Positions 28,437-38,013 of a stretch of DNA of 64,000 nt are shown piece after piece. The translations under genes and the position numbers were made by a program. The stretch covers positions 525,409-589,408 of the forward strand of contig CP060767.1 in NCBI GenBank assembly GCA_023205875.1. Direction: 5' to 3'. The first letter of the stretch is position 1. Each line of letters starts with the position of its first letter. The notes under the pieces are model-generated. The model saw only the letters and a program-made list of their open reading frames with translations. It ran no database searches and had not been told where the DNA came from. The stretch is from Chloropicon primus. Lineage: Eukaryota; Chlorophyta; Chloropicophyceae; Chloropicales; Chloropicaceae.

Positions 28437-29366
28437 ATGAACCAAGTACCACAAGTTTCCCATCAGGAGTTCAAGGACACCTATGAGCTCAAAGATATCT
28501 TGGACAGGGGGACCTTCTCCTTGGTGCGCAAGGCGGTGGTGCGGAGCACCAACGAGCTCGTGGCAGTAAAGATCGTGGACACGTCCAACTTTCCTGGAGC
28601 GGAAGGGGTGGTCCAGCGTGAGCTCGAGGCTCTCATGGTGGTCCAGCATCCCAACTGCATACAGATGCGAGCGTACTGCCGAAACTCGAACTATGTGTAC
28701 ATCGTGGTCAACCTCGCCAGGGGAGAGGTCCTGGTGGATTGGTTGCAAGAGAAGCGGCAATGCACAGAGCTGGAGACTGCCATCATTGTCCATGGGATCC
28801 TTCAAGGTGTTTTCTATCTTCACTCGAACAACATCGTTCACAGGGACCTCAAGCTGGACAACCTCATGTTTGAGTCTCCGGGGGACATCAATTCTCTTAA
28901 GATACTGGACTTTGGTTTCAGCAAGGTCTTGCAAGGGACAGGGGACATCCTGCAGACTATCTGTGGGTCGCCTCAGTACATAGCTCCCGAGATATTGAAC
29001 ATCACTACGTCTGGGATGAACCAGCCGATACCCTACACGCAGGCGGTCGACTTGTGGAGCATCGGGGTGATCATGTACATGCTTATAGCCGGGTACGCCC
29101 CGTTCGACGAGGACAACGAGATGAAGATGTACCACAAGATCATTAAGGGAGAGTTTTCCTTCCCCTCCGACCCGTGGGACAACGTCTCCAACCAGGCCAA
29201 GGAGCTCATCTACGGCCTGCTGAACGTGGATCCCATGAGGAGGATGACGGTCCCGCAAGCTATTGCCTCGCCTTTTATCACAAAGTACGCGAGGCTTTAC
29301 ACGAACGTGCCAAACAGCAGCAGTGGCAGCGCTTCTACCATCCCACAGAGACTCAAGACGACATGA
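28437..29366 (+). CDS. CAMK-like Ser/Thr protein kinase
   Basis: A single exon of 309 residues, essentially only a kinase domain. Motifs are VAVKIVD (Lys), HRDLKLDN, ILDFGFSK, CGSPQYIAPEIL and DLWSIGVIMYMLIAGYAPF, all typical of the CAMK group (CDPK, RSK C-terminal, DCLK). The glycine loop reads DRGTFSLV, so the first Gly of GxGxxG is Asp and the third is Ser. The remaining catalytic residues are intact, so it is probably active. There are no EF hands or regulatory tail except a short Ser-rich C terminus. The substrate is unknown. Confidence 0.88.
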   Translation: MNQVPQVSHQEFKDTYELKDILDRGTFSLVRKAVVRSTNELVAVKIVDTSNFPGAEGVVQRELEALMVVQHPNCIQMRAYCRNSNYVYIVVNLARGEVLVDWLQEKRQCTELETAIIVHGILQGVFYLHSNNIVHRDLKLDNLMFESPGDINSLKILDFGFSKVLQGTGDILQTICGSPQYIAPEILNITTSGMNQPIPYTQAVDLWSIGVIMYMLIAGYAPFDEDNEMKMYHKIIKGEFSFPSDPWDNVSNQAKELIYGLLNVDPMRRMTVPQAIASPFITKYARLYTNVPNSSSGSASTIPQRLKTT

Positions 29367-29933
29367 GCCAGGAACGACGGAGCGAACAATTGCTGTACGT
29401 TCGAAGCAACGGAGAGAGAGAGAGGGAGGGAGGGAGAGAGCCATATAAACTGGGATGACATTCGTATACTCCTCTGTGCTATACTATAATAGTTTTCACC
29501 TGCCAGGACTGATGCATATCCTCCTCGTACCATGCCACGCTCCTGCTGGCTTTTGAGTCTTCCCTTCGGTAATCGTGATGCAAGATTCTGCCAAGCTTCA
29601 AGCTTGAGCCAACAGAAGACAGGCCTTGCCTCTTCTCCTCATCATCGACGCCGCCGCCGCCGACACGAGACCGCCTCGTGCGTTACGAAGCAAGCCAGCG
29701 GAAATCCATTCATTCCTTGATCCATCGAAAGCGATGGAGAGCAAGCAAGAGTCCTTCCTGATCCTCCTCCCTCCAGTTCCCTCGGCCCTCGCCATCACCA
29801 TCACTCAAGATCTCCTCGAAAACGTCATCCAGAATCCAAGGCGGAGCAGCGCCGAAGCAGCGCGCGAGAGAGACGGACACGCGAGACAAGGTAGAGGGCG
29901 AGGCGGAGGTGGAGGACCCTCCCCTCAGTCGGG
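29367..29933. other. Intergenic between kinase and PPR genes
   Basis: No gene is seen. It includes the GAGAGGGA run after the kinase stop and the PPR promoter. Confidence 0.6.
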
Positions 29934-31961
29934 ATGATGCCGAGGACCAAGACCCTTCACGGGTGCCGCACTTTTGTCCGACGCTTCGCAACGAGGAGGG
30001 AAGGAGCAACGTCATCATCATCGTCATCATCGTCGTCGTCTACGCCATGGGCAACGTCATCCCTGTCGTCGAGGTGGAGACGCGTTGAGGCGCGAGTGTT
30101 TGTTGTGGAGGGGGATGAGGGAAGCGCGAGGGTGAGAGCGAGGGCGACGACGAGTGTCGAGGAAGCGAGCACAAGCGCAAGGTTCACTGAGGTTCTGCTG
30201 GACCCGAGGAACGAGGTAAGCGACCGACAGGAGCAGACCCAGCCTCAAGGGAAGGAGGAAGAGACAGAGACCACTCCGTTCCGCTCGGGTGTCAGGTGGA
30301 TGTCTCGGCATTTCGCGAGGCTTGGCCGTCTCTTCCTTCGCCTGGTCTCTGGTTTCGAAGCAACGTAACGTCCTGACTTTCGTCCTCGCCGTCCTCGTGG
30401 TGTTCAGTGCGAGTTCCCTGTGACTCTGCCAGAAGGTTTGAGGAAGAGGGAGGTGGAACTCCTGGTGCGTACCTTGGCTCAGAGCGAGGAGGATGCGATA
30501 TGGCCGAGGGCAGAGCTCCTGGTGGATTGCTTGGAGGGTGGCAAGAGTTCTAAAACATTTGTGGATTCTTGGATGTACACGGAGGTGCTGCGATGTTATC
30601 GGAAGAGGGGCAAGGCATCGAAGGCTTACGTGTTGTACGAGAAGGCACTGGACCGACGGCCAAAGCTCCGCTTGGACTCACACTTTTACGCGGAGGCCAT
30701 GCTAGCGCTCTCCAAGGGCTCGCGGGACGAAGCAGCCAAGGCAGAACTCGTTTGGAACCACCTGCTCAGGAGAAGCAACCACGAGCTCTTGTCCAAGTAC
30801 GCTCTAACTGCTTTCTTGTGCTGTTGCGCCAAGTCTGGGGACTGGAAGAGAGCTCTTAGGGCCTTTCACAGCGACTTTTTCTTGTTTCAGAGCACTGGGA
30901 GTGCCGCAAGGGAGAGGAGGAAGCTGCCCGACGTCGTTGCGTGCACCGCTTTGATGAAGGCGCTCAAAGTGGGCGGGCAGTGGAAGAAGGGGGAGGAGCT
31001 CCTGCAGTGGATGTACGACAATGGGATCAATCCGAACCCATACACGTACGGAGAACTTTTTGTGTTGCTTGGGGAGTGCAACAAGTGGGAACTGGTGATG
31101 TCGCACTATTACGAGCTGACCCACCGAGGGTCGGGCGACCCACCGCTGCAGCAGAACCAGAGGGTCCTGCCGGAGCCGAACATGCACGTGTTTTCCGCCA
31201 CGATGAATGCCTTGGGCCAGGCAGGAAAGTACGACCTCTGCCAGGAAGTCTTGCAGAAGATGATCGAGTCGGGGAAGAAGCCCAACGCGATGGTGCTGGT
31301 GTCCCTCTTGTCCATTTACGAGAAGAACCACGAAGGGTACAGGGCTCTGCAGGTTTTTCGCTACGTGCAAAACGCAAAGTGCACGAGGATGAACATCTTT
31401 GTCTACAACGTCCTTCTGTCCGCACTGAGCAAGTCGGAGGCCGCGGACAAAGCGAGGGAGGTGTTCGAAGAGATTTTGCGAGCGGAGGGGGGCATCGCAC
31501 CGGACCGGGTCAGTTACGAGACCCTGATCGCAGCGTACGCTCATGTGGGCGACTATTCCAAAGCGAACGAGGTGTTCAAGGAGATGAGAACCAAGGGTTT
31601 CGTCCCCACGGACTACGCTTATGCCGGGAGAATCAAGGCCTACGCGAAGAACAACATGTGGAGGGAGTGCGTGCTCATCCTCAAGGAGGTGGAGGAAGAG
31701 CAGGGTATACAGCCCTCTGTTCACATCTACAACGCCGTCTTGCAGGCTTGCTTTGTCACGAAGAAGTGGGAGCTCGCATTGAAGCTCTTCGCGAGAATGG
31801 AGGAGAAGGGCATAGAGCCCAACAGAGCGACGAAGGCTTTGCTGAGCAAGATCTGCCACGACGGGATCGAGTCCTGCGAGGACAAGCAGAGGCAGGCCGT
31901 CCTCGCTTCGGCCATAGCAGCAGCAGCGGGGGCCCTCGCCATCCGAACCGGGGTGTTCTAA
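29934..31961 (+). CDS. Pentatricopeptide-repeat (PPR) protein, organelle-targeted
   Basis: Exons 29934-30215 (94 codons) and 30408-31961 join in phase 0 through a GTAAGC donor and TTCAG acceptor, 611 residues. The N terminus MMPRTKTLHGCRTFVRRF is Arg-rich with a later Ser run, an organelle transit peptide. P-type PPR motifs follow from about residue 180 to the end (DVVACTALMKALKVGGQWKK, MHVFSATMNALGQAGKYD, NIFVYNVLLSALSKSEAADK, VSYETLIAAYAHVGDYSK, HIYNAVLQACFVTKKW). PPR proteins bind organellar RNA for processing, stability or translation. A hydrophobic segment near the C terminus (AVLASAIAAAAGALAIRTG) is unusual and may be a membrane anchor. Confidence 0.9.
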
Positions 31962-32085
31962 ACCATCACGTTCTTTTGGGTTTCTTTTTATATTACAAGC
32001 ACAAGATCTATCTTCCTCCAGGTGATGGACGATGATATATTATTCCAGTTCGATCAGATTCTCCGTCGTCGTCGGACGATTCTCT

Positions 32086-33784
32086 CTACCAGCCACCGCT
32101 CTTTGCGCTCTGCTGCTGCCTCGCCGGGGCGTTGAGCTCCGAGCAGATGGACTTGAGCTTGCTTATGTGGTTCGAGTAGTAATCCAAGTAGTTCCTCTGG
32201 ATCTTGACATCGCCGATCTGGACCGTCTCCTCCCCAGTCTCCCCGTCGACGTCGACCATGAAGTCGGTGGCGCCGGAAGAGGACGTCTTGTGTTTGAGGC
32301 ACATCAAAAGCGTGAGAAGCTGCTCCGTTCCGCTTCCCATCAAGTCCGCCAGCTTGGAGACAGAAATCGAGGTGTACAGCTTGAGGTACTGCTTCAGCAC
32401 AGGAAGCTGGTTCTGCTGCTGGATCTCCGTGAGGAACATCTTGAGCTGAAGCTTGTAGGCCTCGCTGCTGATGTTGGCGGATGGGTTGCTGTAGTCCGGC
32501 AAGGAGGGCGTGATGAACTTTGGGCAAGCGTAGGTGAAGAGCTCGTCGAAGACAGGGAGCTCGCTCCTCGTCATCTTGGACAGCTTCTCCGCGTGCTTCT
32601 CCCTCAAGTTCGTCTGCACGTTCTCCTCCAGGGACTTGGTTCCGGCTGGGCACAAAGCGACCGCCAAGGCGAGCAGGGCGTACATCTGCTCCATCTTCTG
32701 CAAGATCTGGTCGTAGCCACTGCTCCTACTGTGGTACTGCTTGATCCTCGCGATGAACACCAGGCCCTGGTTGAACACCTTGATGGCGTCGAGGTACCTT
32801 CGCATCATGAGGTAGCAGAATCCGGTGTAGTAGCTCGCGCTGATGTGGCACAAGGTTACCTTGGTGTAAAGCCCGGTCTTGTTGTGCAAGTCCAGCGGCT
32901 CCATCGCCTGGAGACCTCCGCAGTAGTCGCCCAAAATGCAGTGCACCCTGAGAAGTCCAACCCTCGCAAAGTACCCCAAAACCTTCAAGCAGTTGCTCCC
33001 CCTTCCGTTCCTGGCATCCACGTACCCCTCGGTCTCCGCCAATGCCTTTCCTCCATCCCTCTTCAACTCCGCCACAATGTCACTCTTGTCCACGAACGTC
33101 TGCAAGTAGTTCAGCACAGCAAGCGGGGACCACACCTCTCCGCACTGCTTCAGTCCCTCAATCTCCTCCGGCGTCCTTTGGTACAACTTGGCTCGGTACT
33201 GGCAAAAGCTCTGGAACTGATAGATGAATTCATCAATCATCTGCCACAACCATCCATTAGGCAGCTGCATGTTCACGTTCCTGTTCAAGATGATCCCAAA
33301 CAACGAGCAGTAGGTTTCCCAACTCTGGATCCTTTGGTCCAAGCTCGGCGTTAACTTGGCATACAAGTGCCTGAAGTACATCTCCTTGTAAAGCAAACAG
33401 AACACGTGGTCATTGTCCACGTACTCCGCAATCGCTTCCGCGGCAGGCCACGGCGTCGTCTTGAAGTACCTCTCACTGAGTTTATGAAAACTCGAATCGA
33501 ACATGGAATATATCTCATAAATGTTCCTCTCTCTGATGTGCCTATAAAAGTAAACCACAAACTGCTTCACGAGGTCAGGCACCTCACCTCCTCGAAACCT
33601 TTCCATCTTCCCTCTCACTTCCTCGTCCTCCTCCTCGTCGTCTTCGTCGTCGTCGTCGATCGGTTTCACGCGACGCGCGGCGCTCCTTTGGCTCTCTCTT
33701 TCGCTTCGAGCGCTCGCCGCCGCCGTCTACAAAAAAGTGTAAAACAACATACAAGACACCCAGAACACAAACCTCAAAAATCAT
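32086..33784 (-). CDS. EIF3L: eIF3 subunit L
   Basis: Exon 1 is 33784-33773 (MIFE only) and exon 2 is 33726-32086, 550 residues, joined in phase 0 by a 46-bp intron (GTTTGT donor, TTGTAG acceptor). After an acidic N terminus the family signatures are VDNDHVFCLLYKEMYFRHLY, LPNGWLWQMIDEFIYQFQSF, YYTGFCYLMMRRYLDAI and a C-terminal PCI-like region near YLKLYTSISVSKLADLM. Length is close to the human protein. eIF3l is a non-core subunit of the eIF3 translation initiation complex. The four-codon first exon and tiny intron are inferred, and the start could lie elsewhere. Confidence 0.93.
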
Positions 33785-33796
33785 TAACGCCCGAGT

Positions 33797-33843
<47 letters not shown>

Positions 33844-34109
33844 GTTCGGCTTTCGATGGGGGTTATTGCTTGGAGAGGCACTGGCATTCTTTCGTTCTTT
33901 CTAGCGTTGCTTCTAGGCCTGCACGTTGGAGGCTTGCCTTCCTGGGCGGCATGGCTTCATTATTCTAGGCCTGCACTTTAGAACATAACGCTTTATCTGG
34001 CGGGGAGGGAGAGGAGGAGGGGAGCCCTTGTGTTGCTTGGTGAGTTTTTTGACGGCCGGCCGGGGTGGTCGAATCGAGCGAGTACTCCTCTGCTCCTTCT
34101 GCTGCGAAC
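33785..34109. other. Divergent gap with (GAC)n run
   Basis: Promoter space between eIF3l and the transporter. A GAC/GTC trinucleotide tract spans 33797-33841. An 11-bp word, TAGGCCTGCAC, is repeated at 33912 and 33966. Confidence 0.7.
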
Positions 34110-35099
34110 ATGGCCACCCGACGACGGGGACGACGACACGAGTCGCTCGCTCTGGAGACCTGGGTGATCATGGCGTGCTACGGGGTGACGAACATCGCAC
34201 TCTCCTTCGTGAACAAGGACCTGGCGCAGAGCGGGGAGGTCGAGATCCCGCCCCTGCTCCTGGCGCAGTGCGTGGCGACGGTGGTGCTCATGAAGCTCAT
34301 GGCGCCCGCCGCAAAGGGGGAGCCCCGGGCTCTCCGAGCATTCTCACAGAGGATGCTCATCGCCTCGCCGGCGGCTCTCTTGTACGCCGTGCAGCATTAC
34401 ACGAGAATGAAAACCTTCGTCCTCGCGGCGGTCGACGTCGTGCTCGTGGCGAGACAGCTCGTGCCGATCTTGTGCTTCGCCATCGAGAGGGCCACGGGGA
34501 CCGAAGACAAGCCACAAACCACCAAGTCCCTGGCCTGCATGGGGTGCATCATCGCGGGGGTTGCCGTTTATGCTCGTGGAAAAGCCGAAGCTTCGGACCG
34601 AGGGACGAGCGAAGCGGCCACAACGTTCGCCTGGACCCTCGCATTGCACTTGGCCTCCACGTCGGTTGCAAACGTTTACACGAAGCACGTCTGCCAGAGG
34701 ATGCACGCCAGCCAGTACACCCTCGCGGTGAACTTGGTCAGCATTCCCATCTTCCTTTACTCTTCACGGAGGCACCTCGTTCCCGCGCCCGGTTTCGGAT
34801 CCCTTGGCGGGCGGGCGAAAGGCCTCGCCGCCCTCTCAGTGGTCCTCTCCGTCGGGATTTCCCTGGCAGCGTCGATGACACAAAAGCGCATCGACTCGGC
34901 GAGCTTCGCGGTCTTCTCAAACGTGCTGAAGATTGCCACGATTGTGCTGAGTAGTGTTTTGGACAAGGATACTTCGGTAACTGCCACAAGCTGGGTGGGC
35001 ATTGGCGCGGCCTTCGCGGGGTCCTATTTCTACTCCAAGTTCAGGCAAGACCCCAACAATGCCCCGACGGGAAGGAAAGCCAAGTCGAGAACAAGTTGA
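34110..35099 (+). CDS. Drug/metabolite-superfamily transporter (NST/TPT-like)
   Basis: From ATG 34110 the product is 329 residues with about ten hydrophobic segments. WVIMACYGVTNIALSFVNKDL starts TM1, and VQHYTRMKTFVLAAVDVVL and ASFAVFSNVLKIATIVLSS are hallmark positions of SLC35/nucleotide-sugar and triose-phosphate translocators. The conserved NK...T pattern of GDP-mannose transporters is only partly visible, so the substrate cannot be called. The N terminus is short and Arg-rich (MATRRRGRRHESL), arguing for the secretory pathway rather than a long plastid transit peptide. The frame is open upstream to a GTG at 34065. Confidence 0.85.
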   Translation: MATRRRGRRHESLALETWVIMACYGVTNIALSFVNKDLAQSGEVEIPPLLLAQCVATVVLMKLMAPAAKGEPRALRAFSQRMLIASPAALLYAVQHYTRMKTFVLAAVDVVLVARQLVPILCFAIERATGTEDKPQTTKSLACMGCIIAGVAVYARGKAEASDRGTSEAATTFAWTLALHLASTSVANVYTKHVCQRMHASQYTLAVNLVSIPIFLYSSRRHLVPAPGFGSLGGRAKGLAALSVVLSVGISLAASMTQKRIDSASFAVFSNVLKIATIVLSSVLDKDTSVTATSWVGIGAAFAGSYFYSKFRQDPNNAPTGRKAKSRTS

Positions 35100-35195
35100 A
35101 CGCGAGAGAGGAGCAAGCGGGCACCACTGCGATAATATCATTCATTCATGGTGAATAAAACGACTCTTCATTTCTTTTCTTTTGAAATTTTTAAA

Positions 35196-37349
35196 TCACC
35201 TTTTTCGCCTTCCCCTCGCAGGCAAGTTTGGCGCGGCCTTCTTGTCCAGGGGAGCGGAGGATCTGTCCAGCATTTCGTTGACCTTGCCCGCTCCCTGACT
35301 TCCCTTGACCACGTTCTTCTCCTTCTTTTTCTCTTTCCTGGTCTTTTTGTAGCTCGACCTGTCCCTCTTTGCGATCCATCTCTCTGGGTCCGGCTCGGTT
35401 GGGTTGTTTGGATCCAACCCAGCGGGTGCCTTGGCCCTGCGCTTGGCCTTCCTCTTCTTCTGCTCCTTTTGCCTCTTCAGGACGTACTCCTGCCTTTCCG
35501 GGGGCAATGTCTTGAGGAATTCCCTCCTTTGTTGGGCCTTGGACCTTGTTACGAAAACTTCCTCGACTTGAGTCGCCTGTCCCGCTGCTGCTGACTTGAA
35601 TGCCCTGCTTTCTCCCTCCTTGCTCTTCGCAGCGGAGGACGATGCCCCTGGCGCGGACATTGGCTGTCTCTTCACCTTCATCGTGGTCTGCTCCAAGAGC
35701 TCCACGTCAATCTCCTCGATTCCTGGAATGACGGGCATCTCACTCTCGTACTTGTCCGCCAGCGCAGAGTCGTCCACACCGTGGAGCTGCACCAGGCCAG
35801 CCATGGCCTCGCTCCGAAGGGTGGGGTCCTCCGTCTTCGCCAGAACCTTCTGGTAAAGTGCTGCCGCCCCATCCAAGTCTTTCTGCTCGTATTTGTACCG
35901 CCCAGCAATCTTCATGGCGCTGGCATACCTTGCCGCCAACTCGCTCGAGGCCGAGGGGGAGACCATTTGGGCATCCCACCACTCGGTGGCCCCGTCCACC
36001 GCGGCCATGGCCTGCGAGGACTCGTTGCACTTGCCGAAGAGGTGCAGCATGGTCGCCAAAGCCGCGGGCTGGAACTTAATTTCCTCCGGGACGGACAGAA
36101 GCGCTTCGGCTGCCACCTTCCATGACGAGCAAGAGGCTGCCAGGTGGCACTTGGCGAGGTGCAAGTCCACGGAGTTCTCGTCCTTGTACTTCCTTCCAAA
36201 ATCATCCAAGACCGCAAACGCCTTGTCCTTCTTGTCCTTCTTCAGCAGAGCCATAGCCTGCAGAACCACCGCTTCCATCGAGTTGGGTTTCAGCTTCAAG
36301 ACTCCGAGTGCCGTCTTCTCCACCGCGTCAAACTTGTTGCCCAAGAGGCTCAAGATGGCGTAGTTCGTGAGCAGCTCAACGATTTCGTTCTCCTGGAGTC
36401 CCTCTGCCATCTCCGGATCGATCTCGAGTCCCTGGCCCGAGCCCTTGGACTGGAGCTTGTCGAATTTTTTGAGCGAGTCAAACACGTTGGAGTTTCCTCT
36501 CGCGGCCACAAGGTTGTTGGTGGCGATGGCCAGGGTGACATCCTCGGGGGAGATGTTCTTCAACACCTGCATGTTGCTCTCCACGCTTTCCTTGTCATTC
36601 CCAAGCTTGTGCTGGACAAAAGCCTTCTGGGCGAAAACGTGGGCCAACTCCTCCTTCATCTCTTCCTCCGTCATGTCATCCTCGTACAACGACTCGTACC
36701 CCACCCTCTCCGCGACCTGAAGCAGGTCCATTGCGGTCTCGTACTGCCCCAGAGCCAACGAGGTGCACGCGTTGTTGTACGCAATCTCCGGAGTCTCCTC
36801 CAAAGACTTCTTGGTGGCTTTGAGCTGCTTCAGCACGGTCGCCACTTCGGACGCTTCCCCCGCCGCGATATACGCCGCTATGATGTTCCCCAGGAGATCC
36901 GCCGTCACCTTTGACCTCAAGAACCCCTGCTTCTGCTTGGACAAGAGCTCCTGATACACCTTCTTGCTCTCCTCCATCCTCCCCAAACGATACAGCAACT
37001 GACCCTTGAGCTCCAGCGTCCCTTCTGTCTCGCTCCCTTCCCCCTTCGCCTCGAGCACCATCCCCAGCGCTTTGCTCAGGTTGCCGTTCCTGTAGTAGCA
37101 GTACGCCCTCTCCTTCACAAGCTCCCCATCTCCCCACTGGCTCTTCTTGTTCGCGAAACCGTGAGCCTTCTCCAGCTGGCCCAAGTGGATCAACGCCACA
37201 AGCTTACAGTGTTTCGCGGTCCCATCCTCCGGAACAACCTCCAATAACTCCGTCGCGTGCTTAAGCACCTTCTTGTGCTGCTTTCTCCCGCATGCAGCCT
37301 TCAGCTTCGTGAACCCTTGCGCCACCTTACGATCCAACTCTTCCTCCAT
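35196..37349 (-). CDS. SRP72: Signal recognition particle subunit SRP72
   Basis: From Met 37349 (MEEELDRKVAQGFTKLK) the product is 717 residues, matching the family length. TPR-like helices run from about residue 15 to 560. The C-terminal RNA-binding region has the basic run KRKAKRRAKAPAG and the signature DPERWIAKRDRSSYKKTRK, which contacts 7SL RNA in the SRP. The frame is open far upstream, but that part is Glu/Asp and Pro low-complexity and lies in the divergent promoter shared with the condensin gene. SRP72 works in co-translational ER targeting. Confidence 0.95.
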   Translation of the reverse strand: MEEELDRKVAQGFTKLKAACGRKQHKKVLKHATELLEVVPEDGTAKHCKLVALIHLGQLEKAHGFANKKSQWGDGELVKERAYCYYRNGNLSKALGMVLEAKGEGSETEGTLELKGQLLYRLGRMEESKKVYQELLSKQKQGFLRSKVTADLLGNIIAAYIAAGEASEVATVLKQLKATKKSLEETPEIAYNNACTSLALGQYETAMDLLQVAERVGYESLYEDDMTEEEMKEELAHVFAQKAFVQHKLGNDKESVESNMQVLKNISPEDVTLAIATNNLVAARGNSNVFDSLKKFDKLQSKGSGQGLEIDPEMAEGLQENEIVELLTNYAILSLLGNKFDAVEKTALGVLKLKPNSMEAVVLQAMALLKKDKKDKAFAVLDDFGRKYKDENSVDLHLAKCHLAASCSSWKVAAEALLSVPEEIKFQPAALATMLHLFGKCNESSQAMAAVDGATEWWDAQMVSPSASSELAARYASAMKIAGRYKYEQKDLDGAAALYQKVLAKTEDPTLRSEAMAGLVQLHGVDDSALADKYESEMPVIPGIEEIDVELLEQTTMKVKRQPMSAPGASSSAAKSKEGESRAFKSAAAGQATQVEEVFVTRSKAQQRREFLKTLPPERQEYVLKRQKEQKKRKAKRRAKAPAGLDPNNPTEPDPERWIAKRDRSSYKKTRKEKKKEKNVVKGSQGAGKVNEMLDRSSAPLDKKAAPNLPARGRRKR

Positions 37350-38013
37350 CTCTTCCTCTCTCTGTCGATGCAAAGGTTCGGGATGATCGCCTTCGTGTTT
37401 GTTTTCTTCGAGTGCCACCTCTTTCGAAAGGGTAAGAGAAAACGAATCCACGTGCGTGTGTACCCGACCTTGCCTCTGCCTCCCTCTACCCTCGTCCTCG
37501 TCCTCGTCCTCGTCCACCGCTTCCTCACGCGACACAAACGCCTTCGCCGCCAAACCTAATGAAGCCGCTCCGATCAAAGGGCTCGGCTCTGCTGCTGGGA
37601 GGAAGAAGGAAGGAGGAAGGAGGAGGGCTTGGCGATGGTGGATGGGGCAGGAAGTGGAGGGAGGGGCAAGGGAAAGGGCGTGTGGCAAGAGATCGTCTCA
37701 CGAGCTTAGGTTTGAGACTCCACTCCACAGTCGGGAGAAACAGAAACGCTTTGCATTGGCGGTTAGTGTACACAGGCGCAAAAAAGTAGTGTACCACAAA
37801 CAAACCGTTGATTTTCAATTTTCAATTTTGACAGAAGAGCCACGACGACGACGTTCGTTTCGATCGATCGGTTGGCTTCGTTCAGACCGAAACTTCGGAC
37901 GGCACGAGACGACGGGAGCGGAGGGATTGAAAGAAAGCGCGAGTTCGTCTCAAGGGCTTTCGTTTGAGCGTTCACTCGTGTGATTTGAGTACGATTTGGT
38001 CGGTGAAGGAAGG
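37350..38013. other. Divergent promoter region between SRP72 and CAP-D2
   Basis: No independent gene is seen. A short AT-rich core (37805-37840, TTTTCAATTTTCAATTTTGA) and purine-rich GGAGGAAGGAGG (37605-37625) are present. Confidence 0.6.

Noticed and set aside
32032-33354. 440-codon antisense frame under eIF3l
   Set aside because: Same explanation; sense frame is an unambiguous orthologue.
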